Of a stretch of DNA of 64,000 nucleotides, positions 36,625 to 45,580 are shown one piece after another. Source of the stretch: Cyanobium sp. M30B3 (GTDB taxonomy: Bacteria; Cyanobacteriota; Cyanobacteriia; PCC-6307; Cyanobiaceae); NCBI GenBank assembly GCA_018399015.1, contig CP073761.1, positions 1,302,001-1,366,000 of the forward strand, written 5' to 3'. The translations under genes and the position numbers were made by a program. Numbering within the stretch: position 1 is the stretch's first letter; the number at the start of each line of letters is the position of its first letter. Under the pieces are notes generated by a model. It was given only the letters and a program-made list of their open reading frames with translations. It ran no database searches and was not told the DNA's origin.

Positions 36625-37398
36625 TTAGGCGATGCTGCTGCTGCCTGGCGTCTCCGGCACGTCCTGCCAGCGCCCCGGACCGATCGCCTGCAGGGCTTCT
36701 GCCAGGTTGACCCGGCCGTCATAGAGGGCCCGGCCCACGATCACCCCGCTCACCCCCAGCGGCTGAAGGGGCAGCAGGGAGAGCAGGTGCTCCAGGGTGC
36801 CGATCCCCCCGGAGGCGATCACCGGCACGGCGCTGGCAGCTGCCATCGCCCGCAGGGCCTCCAGGTTGGGGCCGGCCAGGGTGCCGTCGGTGGCGATGTC
36901 GGTGCTGATGATCGCGGCGATGCCGCAGGCCGAGAGCTGGCGCGCCAGGGCCGTGGCCTCGATGCTGCTGGTCTCCAGCCAGCCGCGGGTGGCCACCTTG
37001 CCGTCGCGGGCGTCGATGCCCACCACGATCCGCCCGGGATGGCGGCTGGCCAGCCGCTCCACCAGCTCGGGCTGCTCCAGCGCCACCGTGCCCAGGATCA
37101 CCCGCTCGAGTCCGCAGGCCAGCAGCTCCTCGGCTCGCTCAGCGCTGCGCACACCGCCGCCCAGCTGCACCGGGATGGAGAGGGCGGCCGTGATCGCCTT
37201 GATCGCGGCGTCGTTCACCGGCTCGCCGCTGCGGGCGCCGTCGAGATCCACCAGGTGCAGCCGCTCGGCCCCCTGCGCCTGCCAGCTGAGCGCCTGGGCC
37301 ACCGGGTCATCGCTGAAGCGGGTGACCTGGTCGTAGTTGCCCTGGTGCAGGCGCACGCACTGGCCGTCGAGCAGGTCGATGGCGGGGATGATCTGCAT
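36625..37398 (-). CDS. hisA: Phosphoribosylformimino-5-aminoimidazole carboxamide ribotide isomerase
   Basis: HisA isomerises ProFAR to PRFAR in histidine synthesis. The 257-residue core begins MQIIPAIDLLDGQCVRL (catalytic Asp in AIDL) and has VDLDGA, QLGGGVRS, GIDARDGKVATRGW, STDIATDGTLAGPN (second catalytic Asp) and ASGGIG, all HisA signatures. The frame stays open and coding-like upstream to ATG 37614, giving a possible longer form (see the next entry). It lies 12 bp upstream of the fur-family gene. Confidence 0.95.
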   Translation of the reverse strand: MQIIPAIDLLDGQCVRLHQGNYDQVTRFSDDPVAQALSWQAQGAERLHLVDLDGARSGEPVNDAAIKAITAALSIPVQLGGGVRSAERAEELLACGLERVILGTVALEQPELVERLASRHPGRIVVGIDARDGKVATRGWLETSSIEATALARQLSACGIAAIISTDIATDGTLAGPNLEALRAMAAASAVPVIASGGIGTLEHLLSLLPLQPLGVSGVIVGRALYDGRVNLAEALQAIGPGRWQDVPETPGSSSIA

Positions 37399-37614
37399 GG
37401 GCGGCGGCAGGGGATGCCAGCCAGGCTGCCAGAGCTGGCGGTCGGCCAGTTCGGCCAGGGGCACCACCAGCCGGAAGCCGCCATCGAGCACGGCGGCCAG
37501 TTCCGCGGCCCGCTGCCGGCCGCGACCCCGCTCTCCCACCAGGCGGAAGTGGCGGAAGCCGCCGCTGCGGGCCAGGGCGGCGGCTTGGGCGGTGTAGGCC
37601 GGACTGGGGCGCAT
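37399..37614 (-). other. In-frame 72-codon N-terminal extension of hisA
   Basis: From ATG 37614 the reading runs without a stop into hisA. It has strong GC bias at third codon positions and protein-like content (SGGFRHFRLVGERGRG, LVVPLAELADRQLWQPG), unlike a chance antisense frame. AGGA lies about 11 nt before this ATG, while the conventional hisA ATG has no ribosome-binding site. The divergent AEC permease starts at 37717, leaving about 100 bp as a shared promoter. It may be an extra domain on HisA or a separate small gene read through. Confidence 0.5.
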
Positions 37615-37716
37615 CGGTTGCTGATCCTGGGCTCGGAACGGGGTGGGGCAGCGGCCTGCCCATGGCAGTTGGTGCTGCTGCTGCCGTGGGCGACCATCCT
37701 GGGGCGGTTGCCCCCC

Positions 37717-38634
37717 ATGGCGCGCCCCGTGCTGGTCCTGCTGGAACTCGGACCAGCCCTGGTGCTGGGACTGCTGCTCGGCCGGCGCTGGCCCCTGCTG
37801 CCCGCACGCCTGGCATCGCCCCTGGTGAACTGGGGCGTGCCCTTCAGTCTCACCGGCCTGTTGCTGCGCGCCGGCCTGAACTGGCGCTACGGCCAGGTGG
37901 CCCTGCTGGCCCTGCTGGCGGTGGGGGCCGGTCTGCTGCTGGTGCGGGGCTGGTTCCGGGGGACCCATGAGCAGCTCGCTGCCGTGGTGGGCAACACCGC
38001 CTACTTCGGCATCCCGGCGGCCCTGGCCCTGCTGCCCCCCCAGGCGGTGGGCTACGCGATCAGCTACGACCTGGCCGCCACCCTGTTCACGTGGTGCCTG
38101 GGGCCGCTGCTGCTGGCGGGCGAGCGGCTGCAGCCCCGGGCACTGCTGCGGGCCCTGCTGGCCAGCCCCGCGAGCCGGGGCCTGCTGGGGGCGTGTGTGC
38201 TGCAGCTCACCCCCTGGAGCAGCGCGCTGGCGGTGTGGCTGTGGTGGCCGGCCCGGGCGGTGGTGCTGCTGTCGCTGCTGCTGGTGGGCATGCGTCTGGC
38301 CAAGAGCACAGCCATTCAGTTGCCGCGACGGCTGTGGGCGGTGCTGGTGGTGAAGTTGCTGCTGTTCCCCCTGGCGCTGCTCGGGCTCTGCCTGCTGCTG
38401 GCCCGCACCCCCCTGGCCCTGCCGCCCCTGGCCATGGCCGCCGTGGTGCTGCAGGCGGCGGCGCCCACGGCGGTGGCGGTGCTGCTGCTGGCCGAGGCCA
38501 CGCCGCAGCGGCAGGCGGCGATGGTGCAGGCCGCCGCAGGCCTGGTGTTGGTGAGCACCCTGCTGGCCCTGGTGAGCGTGCCGCTCTGGGCCTGGCTGCT
38601 GGCCCGCCTGGGGAGTGGTGGCGCCGCCGGCTGA
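37717..38634 (+). CDS. AEC-family membrane permease
   Basis: A 305-residue membrane protein with about ten spans in two halves. NTAYFGIPAAL near residue 92 matches the conserved Asn/Gly/Pro motif of the auxin efflux carrier (AEC/MdcF) family. Substrates of bacterial members are small carboxylates or are unknown. The start is ATG 37717 (MARPVLVLLELGP) or TTG 37708; open frame further upstream is antisense to hisA. Confidence 0.85.
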   Translation: MARPVLVLLELGPALVLGLLLGRRWPLLPARLASPLVNWGVPFSLTGLLLRAGLNWRYGQVALLALLAVGAGLLLVRGWFRGTHEQLAAVVGNTAYFGIPAALALLPPQAVGYAISYDLAATLFTWCLGPLLLAGERLQPRALLRALLASPASRGLLGACVLQLTPWSSALAVWLWWPARAVVLLSLLLVGMRLAKSTAIQLPRRLWAVLVVKLLLFPLALLGLCLLLARTPLALPPLAMAAVVLQAAAPTAVAVLLLAEATPQRQAAMVQAAAGLVLVSTLLALVSVPLWAWLLARLGSGGAAG

Positions 38635-38713
38635 GCGGCAGGCCGGTCGCGGCGCCGCTGCGGGGGGACCACCAGAATGGCCGCCGTTTCACGGCCCGGC
38701 TGCGGGCAACGGC

Positions 38714-39634
38714 ATGGACATCCTGGTGATGGGCGGCACACGCTTCGTGGGTAAACCCCTGGTGGAGCGCCTGCAGGCCGCCGGCCATGCCCTCACCCTG
38801 TTCACCCGCGGCAACAAGCCGGCCCCGGCGGAGGTGGAGCACCTGGTGGGCGACCGCAGCACGGCCGCAGGCCTGCAGCAGCTGGAGGGCCGCCGCTTCG
38901 ATGTGATCGTGGACAGCTCCGGCCGCACCCTCGAGGATTCCGAGGCGGTGATCGCGCGCACCGGGGCCCCCAGCCATCGGTTCGTGTATGTGAGCTCGGC
39001 CGGCGTGTACGCCGACAGCGAGCTCTGGCCCCTGGATGAGGACAGTCCCACCGATCCGGCCAGCCGCCACGCCGGCAAGCTGCACACCGAGGCCTGGCTG
39101 CGCAGCCAGGGGATCGCCTTCACCAGCTTCCGCCCCACCTACATCGTGGGCCCGGGCAACTACAACCCGGTGGAGAGCTGGTTCTTCGACCGGATCGTGC
39201 ACGGCCGGCCCGTGCCCCTGCCGGGCGACGGCAGCACGATCACCCAGCTGGGCCACGTGAGCGACCTGGCCGCCGCCATGGCCCGCTGCATCGAGGTGGA
39301 TGCCGCCGCCAACCGCATCTACAACTGCAGCGGCCGGCAGGGGATCACCTTCCGCGGCCTGGTGCACGCTGCCGCCCGGGCGGCAGGCAAGGATCTGGCG
39401 GCAGTGGAGATCCGCAGCTTCGATCCGGCCGGTCTCGACAAGAAGGCCCGCAAGGCCTTCCCCCTGCGCCTGGCCCACTTCCTCACCGACATCACCCGGG
39501 TGCGGCGGGAGCTGGCCTGGGAGCCGGCCTTTGATCTGGAGGCCACCCTGGCCGACAGCTACAGCAACGACTACGCCCTGCGCCTGCCCACCAGTCCGGA
39601 CTTCAGCGGCGACGCAGCCCTGATCGGCGGCTGA
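38714..39634 (+). CDS. NAD-dependent epimerase/dehydratase, CSP41-like
   Basis: A 306-residue extended SDR protein with the nucleotide motif GGTRFVG at residues 7-13, YVSSAGVYA near 95, RPTYIVGPGNYNPVE and GHVSDLAAAM. This is the cyanobacterial/chloroplast CSP41 type, associated in plants with chloroplast RNA binding and ribosomes; the canonical YxxxK is altered (HAGKLHTE). Its last 32 bp overlap the convergent amine oxidase gene. The start is ATG 38714 (MDILVMGGTRF). Confidence 0.9.
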   Translation: MDILVMGGTRFVGKPLVERLQAAGHALTLFTRGNKPAPAEVEHLVGDRSTAAGLQQLEGRRFDVIVDSSGRTLEDSEAVIARTGAPSHRFVYVSSAGVYADSELWPLDEDSPTDPASRHAGKLHTEAWLRSQGIAFTSFRPTYIVGPGNYNPVESWFFDRIVHGRPVPLPGDGSTITQLGHVSDLAAAMARCIEVDAAANRIYNCSGRQGITFRGLVHAAARAAGKDLAAVEIRSFDPAGLDKKARKAFPLRLAHFLTDITRVRRELAWEPAFDLEATLADSYSNDYALRLPTSPDFSGDAALIGG

Positions 39635-41036
39635 GCAGCGTCTGCACCTGTTCGGCGGCGGCCAGGCCGGCCTCGAGTGCCCCCTCGAAATAGCCCGGCC
39701 AGCGGCTGGCCGCTTCGGTGCCGGCCCACACCACCCGCTGGTGGGGCTGCTGCCAGATGCGGCCGTAGCTGGTCCAGGCGCCGGGGCTGAGGAAGCTGGT
39801 GAAGGCGCCGCCGCTCCAGGGTTCGGCGTTCCAGTTGTGCAGCACCAGCTCCAGCGGCTCAGCCGCCGCGGGTCCCCACCAGGCCTGCAGATCGGCCAGC
39901 ACGGCCTGGCGACGCTCGCGCTCCGGCAGCTGCTGCCAGCGCACGGCCCGCTCGCCGGCGATGAAACCGGCCAACACCCCCGGCCCCCCCGGCGGCGAGC
40001 TGTCCACCGTGAGCTCCAGGGTGGGCAGGTTGCCGATGCCCAGGCCGTTGAGCCCCTGCTCGCGCCAGAACGGCCGCGGGTAGAGCGCCAGCACCTTCAC
40101 CATCGAGCCCATCGGAGAGCGCTGCAGCAGGCCGCTCCACTGGGGCGGCAGGGGCGGGTCGTAGTGGATGGCCAGCCGCAGCGGCGGCGGCATGGCCACC
40201 ACCGCAGCCCCCGCTTCGAGCTCGCGGCCGTCGCTGCAACCAACCACCACCCTGCCGTTCTGCTGGCGGATCGCCACCACGGGCGCAGCCAGCTGGATCA
40301 GCTCCGCCAGCTCTGCGGCCAGGCGCTCGGCCACCCGGGCGATGCCCCCCTCCACCAGCCAGGCCTCCGGTGTCTCGTGCTGGGGCGCCACGGCCTGGGT
40401 CCAGGCCAGGTGCAGGATCGAGCTCTCGTGGGGTTCAAAGCCGCCAGAGCCGCCCATGCGCGTGAGCCAGGCCAGCGGGTAGCCCGCCAGCTCACCGGCT
40501 CCCTGCTGCTCCAGCCACTGGGCCACGGTGGTGCGGTCGAGCAGCTCGGCGGCGGGGGTGGCCCAGGGGGCCTGAGGCGGCACCTGCTCCACCAGCTGCC
40601 GGAAGCGGGCCTGCAGGGCCAGGGTCTGCTCCCGCTCGGCGGCGGGCAGGTTGAGCTCGGCCGGGCGGAAGAACAGCAGGCTGGCGGCGAAGTCGTGCTC
40701 CACCCCGGCGCGGTGGGCCACGCCGTTCCAGAGGAACACCCCTTCGCCCGCGTAGTGAGTGGGATAGCGGCGCAGGTTGAACTCCTCCAGCAGGGCCAGC
40801 AGGCGGTGGTGGCTGGCGCCCACCCACTGGCCCCCCAGGTCCACCGGCAGGCCGGCGATGCCCGCACCGCGGCCATGCATCCGCCCGCCCCAGCGCTCAC
40901 GGGCCTCCAGCAGCCGCACCCGCAGGCCGGCGCGTTGCAGAGCCCGGGCACAGATCAGGCCGGAGAGGCCCGCGCCCACCACCACGGCGTCGAGTCCCGC
41001 CTGGGGATGGGCGCCGCTGGAGGTCATGGTGGACAT
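39603..41036 (-). CDS. Flavin-containing amine oxidase family protein
   Basis: A 477-residue FAD enzyme. The dinucleotide motif VVVGAGLSGLICARAL is near residue 20, followed by LLEARERWGGRMHG (GG doublet) and a C-terminal FAD-closing segment RVVWAGTEAASRWPGYFEGAL. This is the monoamine oxidase/phytoene-desaturase-like 'flavin monoamine oxidase' group; the amine substrate is unknown. It starts at ATG 41036, 5 bp after the 4Fe-4S protein gene ends, and converges with the CSP41-like gene. Confidence 0.92.
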   Translation of the reverse strand: MSTMTSSGAHPQAGLDAVVVGAGLSGLICARALQRAGLRVRLLEARERWGGRMHGRGAGIAGLPVDLGGQWVGASHHRLLALLEEFNLRRYPTHYAGEGVFLWNGVAHRAGVEHDFAASLLFFRPAELNLPAAEREQTLALQARFRQLVEQVPPQAPWATPAAELLDRTTVAQWLEQQGAGELAGYPLAWLTRMGGSGGFEPHESSILHLAWTQAVAPQHETPEAWLVEGGIARVAERLAAELAELIQLAAPVVAIRQQNGRVVVGCSDGRELEAGAAVVAMPPPLRLAIHYDPPLPPQWSGLLQRSPMGSMVKVLALYPRPFWREQGLNGLGIGNLPTLELTVDSSPPGGPGVLAGFIAGERAVRWQQLPERERRQAVLADLQAWWGPAAAEPLELVLHNWNAEPWSGGAFTSFLSPGAWTSYGRIWQQPHQRVVWAGTEAASRWPGYFEGALEAGLAAAEQVQTLLSRRSGLRRR

Positions 41037-41041
41037 CGGGA

Positions 41042-43699
41042 TCAGGAAGAACTGGAAGAAGCCGGGTCTGCCGGCCGGTTCGCCAGGGCCAGCTGGCGGA
41101 TGATCAGGGTCTCCAGCACCGGAGCGATGTCGATCAGCTCGCGGAAGTGGCGGCGCTGGAAGGCCAGCCAGCGGCAGCCGCCCAGGCCCGCAGTCAGACC
41201 CTTCAGGACGCGCTCCGGGCTGGTGCCGTGGCCGAGCAGGTAGTCGATCAGGCCGATGAAGGCGGGCGCTGCCCCGTCGCTCTGGCCGGCCTGGAGCTCC
41301 TGGCCGTTGGCCTGCCGGCAGCTGCCCCCGAGCAGCAGGGCGACCTCGTCGGCTTCCAGCCTGATCGCCTCCCCCGCTGCCACCCGCTGCAGCCGGCAAA
41401 GCCTGGGGAGCTGCTGCAGGGCCCGCGGCTCCAGGCTGCTGAGCAGGACCATCCCGGCAGGTGTGGCGGCCAGCTGGGGCCACAGCGGGTTCTCCTGGGG
41501 AGGCTGCTGGGCCAGCAGGGCCCGGGCCCAGTCCTGGCTGGCGGGATCGCTGTCCGCGCCGCAGAGCGCGCGCAGCACCGCGTCCGGCGGGGGTAACGGA
41601 TCCAGCGCTGGGGGCTCGGGGGCCTGGTGATCCAACCAGGCGCCCAGGGCCAGGGTGGTGGCGTCCTCGCTGGCCAGGAAGGTGATCACCGCTGGGGCCA
41701 GGGCCCCGTAGAGCGCCAGGGTCTCCCCATCGGGGCAGGGCCGCCCCTCGGCCTGGAGCAGCTGCTGTTCCAGCTCCACCAGGGGGGGCATCAGGCCGGC
41801 GATGCGCCTGTCCAGGCTGAGCAGCAGGGGCCGCAGCAGCGGCTTGGGCCCGCTGGCCAGCTCCAGGCTGCGCCGCTCCGCCAGGTGCTGGTGGACGGCG
41901 CAGCGCAGCTGTTGCAGCTGGCGGTTGCCCCGGCTGGCGCCGGGGGCGTACTCGGCCAGCAGCTCCTCCCAGGCGTCCGGGTCCAGCCCGCTCTCCCGGC
42001 GGATCCGCTCCAGGCGCTGGCGCGCCGAGGGCGAGAGGGCACCAATGGCCAGGGTGGCGTGGCCGCTCAACCGCAGCAGATCCTCGATCTCCTCGTGGGC
42101 TGCGCTGAGCCGCAGGTCGAGTCCGGTGAGCTCACTGGCACTGAGCTGGATGAGCAGCGGGTCCTCCACGCTTAGCACCTCCAGGGCGGCCTGGTGGTCG
42201 TCGGGGCTGAGGCCCAGGCTGGTGCGCAGTTCCTCCAGTTTGAGCAGGGAGGACCGGCGATCCAGCCGCCCCTGATGCAGCAGATCGCCCAGCACCGAGC
42301 GGTACACCGCCCGGCGTTCCGACTGGGCTTGAACCGGCAGGGCCTTGGCCAGCACGAACACCTCGCCGGCGCTGAGATCCTCCAGCCGCCGCCCCGCCAG
42401 CAGCCCCTCCAGCTGGGCGCCGAGCTTGCCCAGCTGGCGCCGCAGGCTGGTGCTGGTGCTCTCCCGCTCGTACAGGCCCCGGTCGCGGTGCCAGCCGCGG
42501 TGCAGCCACACCGCCGAGAGGGCCACCACCAGGGTGATGAACAGGGCATCGCCCCGGCTGCCGCCGATGCCGAAGGGGCTGCCCTTGAACTGGAAGTAGG
42601 TGATCACCGCTAGGAAGGTGGTGAGCAGGCGGGTCTGGTGAATGGCCCGCTCGCGGCCATCCCGGCGGCCGGCCTTGCTGTGGCGTCGCTCCAGCCAGCG
42701 CTCCACGGCCGCGAACAGCTGCTGGGAGAGCACGCAGGCGGCGGCCAGCAGCAGGGGGATCATCACCAGCCGGGGCAGCTGGGGCCAGCCCTCCGGCAGG
42801 AAGGGCTGCCAGGCCAGCGCGGCCAACCGGTTGTCGTACACGAACAGCCGGCTCTTGAGGTAGTCCACCGCCAGGCCCGCCGGTGCCGTGGCCTGGATCA
42901 GCAGGAAGAAGCCCAGGATCAGGCCCGGATAGGAGTACCAGGCCCAGTTGAGGCCGCGCTTGCCCTGCAGGTTCTGCCAGTAGCTGCGTTCGGCGTCGAT
43001 GTCCAGGCAGGGCCGGCTGCAGGCCACGCAGGTGCTCACATCGGCCTGGCCGGGCTGGCTGGCCGTGGTGCGGCACATCGACTGGGTGGTGCGGGTGGGG
43101 CTGTCGAGATGGGCGGTGGAGCCGATCACCCCCCGGGGCCCGGTGAGCACCTGTTGCGCCGGGCCGAAGGGGCAGAGGTAGTGGCACCAGGCCTTGCCGG
43201 AGTAGGCCCAGCCGCTCACCAGCGCCCCCAGCAGGGCGGCGGCGGTGAGCAGGCCGAAGGCCAGGGCATTGCTGTTCACGATCAGGATCCGCAGGCAGAG
43301 GCCGGCGATCAGCAGGCTCCACTGCAGCTGCACGTGGTGGCGGCCGAGCCAGGAGTTTTCCGCCACCGCCACCAGCTGGGGCTTGCCGTTGCGCCCCGGC
43401 ACCGTGCGCTGCCATCCCAGCGCCCGGGCCAGCTGGGACACGAACGAGAGCGGGCAGATGCGGCGCCAGAGCTCGTGGCTCAGCACCACACACACCAGCA
43501 CCAGGGGCAGCCCCAGATTCCAGAACAGATCGGTGGCCAGCCCGTCGCCGCAGATGGGGACGGTGGCGCAGATCTCCGGCCGGCGGCCGTCGCGGTTGAT
43601 CGGCAGCAGGGGCAGGGCGATCAGGGCGAGCCATCCCAGCAGCAGGGCCCAGCGCCCCAGCCGCGCCTGCCGTTCCGGCCAGGTGTTGAACAGGTTCAT
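41042..43699 (-). CDS. Large NapH-like 4Fe-4S membrane protein with a CNB-like C-terminus
   Basis: An 885-residue protein. Residues ~1-420 hold about seven membrane spans with NapH/NosR-type motifs: CPLSFVSQ, a WCHYLCPFGP motif, and one ferredoxin-like cluster with CVACSRPC plus an upstream Cys. Residues ~420-780 are a long soluble helical region, and ~790-870 resemble a cyclic-nucleotide-binding domain (LQRVAAGEAIRLEADEVALLLG, then FRELIDIAPVLETLI). The gene lies between pgsA (4-bp overlap) and the amine oxidase. A membrane redox sensor or electron-transfer role is plausible; nothing closer can be said. Confidence 0.75.
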   Translation of the reverse strand: MNLFNTWPERQARLGRWALLLGWLALIALPLLPINRDGRRPEICATVPICGDGLATDLFWNLGLPLVLVCVVLSHELWRRICPLSFVSQLARALGWQRTVPGRNGKPQLVAVAENSWLGRHHVQLQWSLLIAGLCLRILIVNSNALAFGLLTAAALLGALVSGWAYSGKAWCHYLCPFGPAQQVLTGPRGVIGSTAHLDSPTRTTQSMCRTTASQPGQADVSTCVACSRPCLDIDAERSYWQNLQGKRGLNWAWYSYPGLILGFFLLIQATAPAGLAVDYLKSRLFVYDNRLAALAWQPFLPEGWPQLPRLVMIPLLLAAACVLSQQLFAAVERWLERRHSKAGRRDGRERAIHQTRLLTTFLAVITYFQFKGSPFGIGGSRGDALFITLVVALSAVWLHRGWHRDRGLYERESTSTSLRRQLGKLGAQLEGLLAGRRLEDLSAGEVFVLAKALPVQAQSERRAVYRSVLGDLLHQGRLDRRSSLLKLEELRTSLGLSPDDHQAALEVLSVEDPLLIQLSASELTGLDLRLSAAHEEIEDLLRLSGHATLAIGALSPSARQRLERIRRESGLDPDAWEELLAEYAPGASRGNRQLQQLRCAVHQHLAERRSLELASGPKPLLRPLLLSLDRRIAGLMPPLVELEQQLLQAEGRPCPDGETLALYGALAPAVITFLASEDATTLALGAWLDHQAPEPPALDPLPPPDAVLRALCGADSDPASQDWARALLAQQPPQENPLWPQLAATPAGMVLLSSLEPRALQQLPRLCRLQRVAAGEAIRLEADEVALLLGGSCRQANGQELQAGQSDGAAPAFIGLIDYLLGHGTSPERVLKGLTAGLGGCRWLAFQRRHFRELIDIAPVLETLIIRQLALANRPADPASSSSS

Positions 43700-44292
43700 C
43701 GGGAGCGGATCGGGGGAGTGGAGGCCTGGCGCAGATAGCTCCAGGCCGAGCTGAGGGCCAGCAGCAGCGAGGGCCAGAACAGCCACCAGCCCAGTTGATG
43801 CAGGCCAGATGCAGGGCCGCCAGACCCTTGGCCCGTGCCGAAGCCCAGCCCCCAGCCGATCGGCCAGAGCAGCAGCAGCAGGCTGGCGAATTGCAGCACC
43901 GTTTTCGCCTTGCCGGCCAGGGAGGCCGGGCCGCCGCCTGTGGCGCCGCTGCGCCAGCCGGAGATCAGCAGTTCGCGGGCCAGCAGCAGCCACACGGCCC
44001 AGAGCGGCAGCTGCTGGGGCCAGCTCGGCTGGGCGGCCAGCCAGAGCAGGGGGGCGGCAATCAGGATCTTGTCGGTGAGGGGATCGAGGCGGGCGCCCCA
44101 GGCCGAGCCGCCGCCGGCGCGGCGGGCCAGCAGACCGTCGGCCCAGTCGCTCAGCCCGCCCAGCAGCAGCAGCCACCAGGCCAGGCCCGCCGCACCGCCG
44201 GCGAGGGCCAGGATCAGCGGCAGCCCCAGCAGGGCGCGGCCCACGGTGAGCCCATCCGCCAGGCGCCGCAGTCTGGTTTGGGCCCGGCTCAT
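43696..44292 (-). CDS. pgsA: CDP-diacylglycerol--glycerol-3-phosphate phosphatidyltransferase
   Basis: PgsA makes phosphatidylglycerol phosphate, precursor of the phosphatidylglycerol that photosystems require. The 198-residue membrane protein has the CDP-alcohol phosphotransferase motif DG-x2-AR-x8-G-x3-D-x3-D (DGLLARRAGGGSAW then GARLDPLTD) and about five spans. The start is ATG 44292, overlapping the Coq4-like gene's stop (ATGA). It overlaps the following 4Fe-4S gene by 4 bp. Confidence 0.94.
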   Translation of the reverse strand: MSRAQTRLRRLADGLTVGRALLGLPLILALAGGAAGLAWWLLLLGGLSDWADGLLARRAGGGSAWGARLDPLTDKILIAAPLLWLAAQPSWPQQLPLWAVWLLLARELLISGWRSGATGGGPASLAGKAKTVLQFASLLLLLWPIGWGLGFGTGQGSGGPASGLHQLGWWLFWPSLLLALSSAWSYLRQASTPPIRSR

Positions 44293-44987
44293 GGCAGCGG
44301 CCCCAGCTGGGCGTCGAGGCCGTAGGGCTCGGCGTCGGCCGGGTCGCTGATGCCCAGCTCCTCGCGCCACTGGCGCACCGGCTTCTCCCAGCCCTCCTCC
44401 CACTTCACCGCCGCCAGACACGGGGCCTGGCGGGCGATGGCGTGGCCGTGGGCCTGGGCGGCGCTGAGCAGGGGGAAGCGCTCCGGCTGGAAGCGGAAGG
44501 CCGCCAGCTGGCCCGCACTGGTGAGCAGCACGTAGCCCGGGAAGCCGATCTGGGCGGCGGTGATCGCCAGCACACCGTTCTCGCCGGCGGCCTCGGTGCC
44601 GAAGCCGGCCACCACGTGGTGGATGTCGTGGGTGGTGGCGATGCGCTGGGTGAGCCAGCGGTCATCGCTGCTGGTGTCGCGGGGGCGGAAGAACTCGGGG
44701 TCGTAGCCCAGCGAGAGGATCAGGTCGGCGTAGCGGCGACCCAGGGTGCCGGGGGGCAGCTGGCGCAGGGCGTCGATGTCCGGCTGCAGGGGGGGGAAGT
44801 GCTCGGCCAGCAGGGCCGCCCCCTGCGGCAGGGCCCTGAACCGCTCCACGCTCGCCGCCAGCTGGGGGCTGCCCAGGAAGTTGTCGATCAGGTCGGCGAT
44901 GCTGCCCAACTCGCCGCCGCTGCGGCCCACGGCCGCCAGCAGGCGCAGGTTGTTGGCGGCGCGCAGGGCCTCCTGGAAACGGCTCAT
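44289..44987 (-). CDS. Coq4-family protein
   Basis: A 232-residue protein with the Coq4 zinc motif HD-x2-H-x11-E at residues 120-136 (HDIHHVVAGFGTEAAGE). In mitochondria Coq4 takes part in ubiquinone synthesis; cyanobacteria make plastoquinone, so the role here is open. The start MSRFQEALRAANNLRLL at ATG 44987 is chosen over ATG 45044, which adds 19 residues of odd composition. It is translationally coupled to pgsA. Confidence 0.88.
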   Translation of the reverse strand: MSRFQEALRAANNLRLLAAVGRSGGELGSIADLIDNFLGSPQLAASVERFRALPQGAALLAEHFPPLQPDIDALRQLPPGTLGRRYADLILSLGYDPEFFRPRDTSSDDRWLTQRIATTHDIHHVVAGFGTEAAGENGVLAITAAQIGFPGYVLLTSAGQLAAFRFQPERFPLLSAAQAHGHAIARQAPCLAAVKWEEGWEKPVRQWREELGISDPADAEPYGLDAQLGPLP

Positions 44988-45083
44988 GGGCTGGCTGGCT
45001 GGTGTGTGTGCAGTCTGCTCAGGACCGTGGGACCAGGCCCGCAAGAGCGATGCGGTGATGCAGGAGCCCCTGGCTGGAGCTGT

Positions 45084-45232
45084 TCAGGATTCCGCCAGGG
45101 GGTTGATCAGCTGGAGGCGGTCGATCGAGCCGCGGTGATGGCGGCCAGCCAGTGGCCCACCCGCTGGGATTTGGCCGGTTCACGCCGGTCGAGCCGGTAG
45201 GCCCAGAGGTTGGTGTCGATGAAGGTGCGCAT
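45084..45232 (-). pseudogene. PIN-domain toxin (VapC-like) remnant with internal deletion
   Basis: It starts at ATG 45232 overlapping the antitoxin stop by one base. MRTFIDTNLWAYRLDRREP, the N-terminus of a PIN ribonuclease with its first catalytic Asp, runs about 30 residues to GHWLAAIT. The frame then hits a stop at 45107. In a neighbouring frame, GSIDRLQLINPLAES ends at 45084 and looks like the C-terminus of the same toxin. The middle of the protein, with the other catalytic acids, is deleted, so the toxin is dead. Confidence 0.7.
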
Positions 45233-45462
45233 CAGCTGCGCTCGTGCAGCGAATCGCGGCTCCAGGGGCTGGCGCTGCTGCTGGCGCTCCCGCTGGCCAC
45301 AGCTTCAAACCGGGCCAGCGCCTCGAGACGGCGGCTGCGGGCATCCACATAGCTGCCGAGGAACTCGCGCACCAGGGCATTCACCGAGGTGTTGTTGCGC
45401 AGGGCTTCCTGACGTGCCCGCTGCAGCAGGGCGTCATCGATGGCCAGGGTGAGATTCGCCAT
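45232..45462 (-). CDS. Antitoxin, ribbon-helix-helix VapB-like
   Basis: A 76-residue protein starting MANLTLAIDDALLQRARQ at ATG 45462, a short strand followed by helices typical of RHH antitoxins. The C-terminal tail, rich in Ser and Arg (SASSSASPWSRDS), would wrap the toxin. AAGGTG lies upstream, and TAAAAT nearby is a possible -10. Its PIN partner is a remnant. Confidence 0.8.
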   Translation of the reverse strand: MANLTLAIDDALLQRARQEALRNNTSVNALVREFLGSYVDARSRRLEALARFEAVASGSASSSASPWSRDSLHERS

Positions 45463-45580
45463 GGTCAGATTCACCTTGATGAGATTTTATCCACGGGAAC
45501 CGTGGAGCACGGTCCTGTACCCCACCCGGCAGCGCGGTGCGCCCGCGGGCTCAGAATGCGCCCAGCCGTCCGACTCGCCC

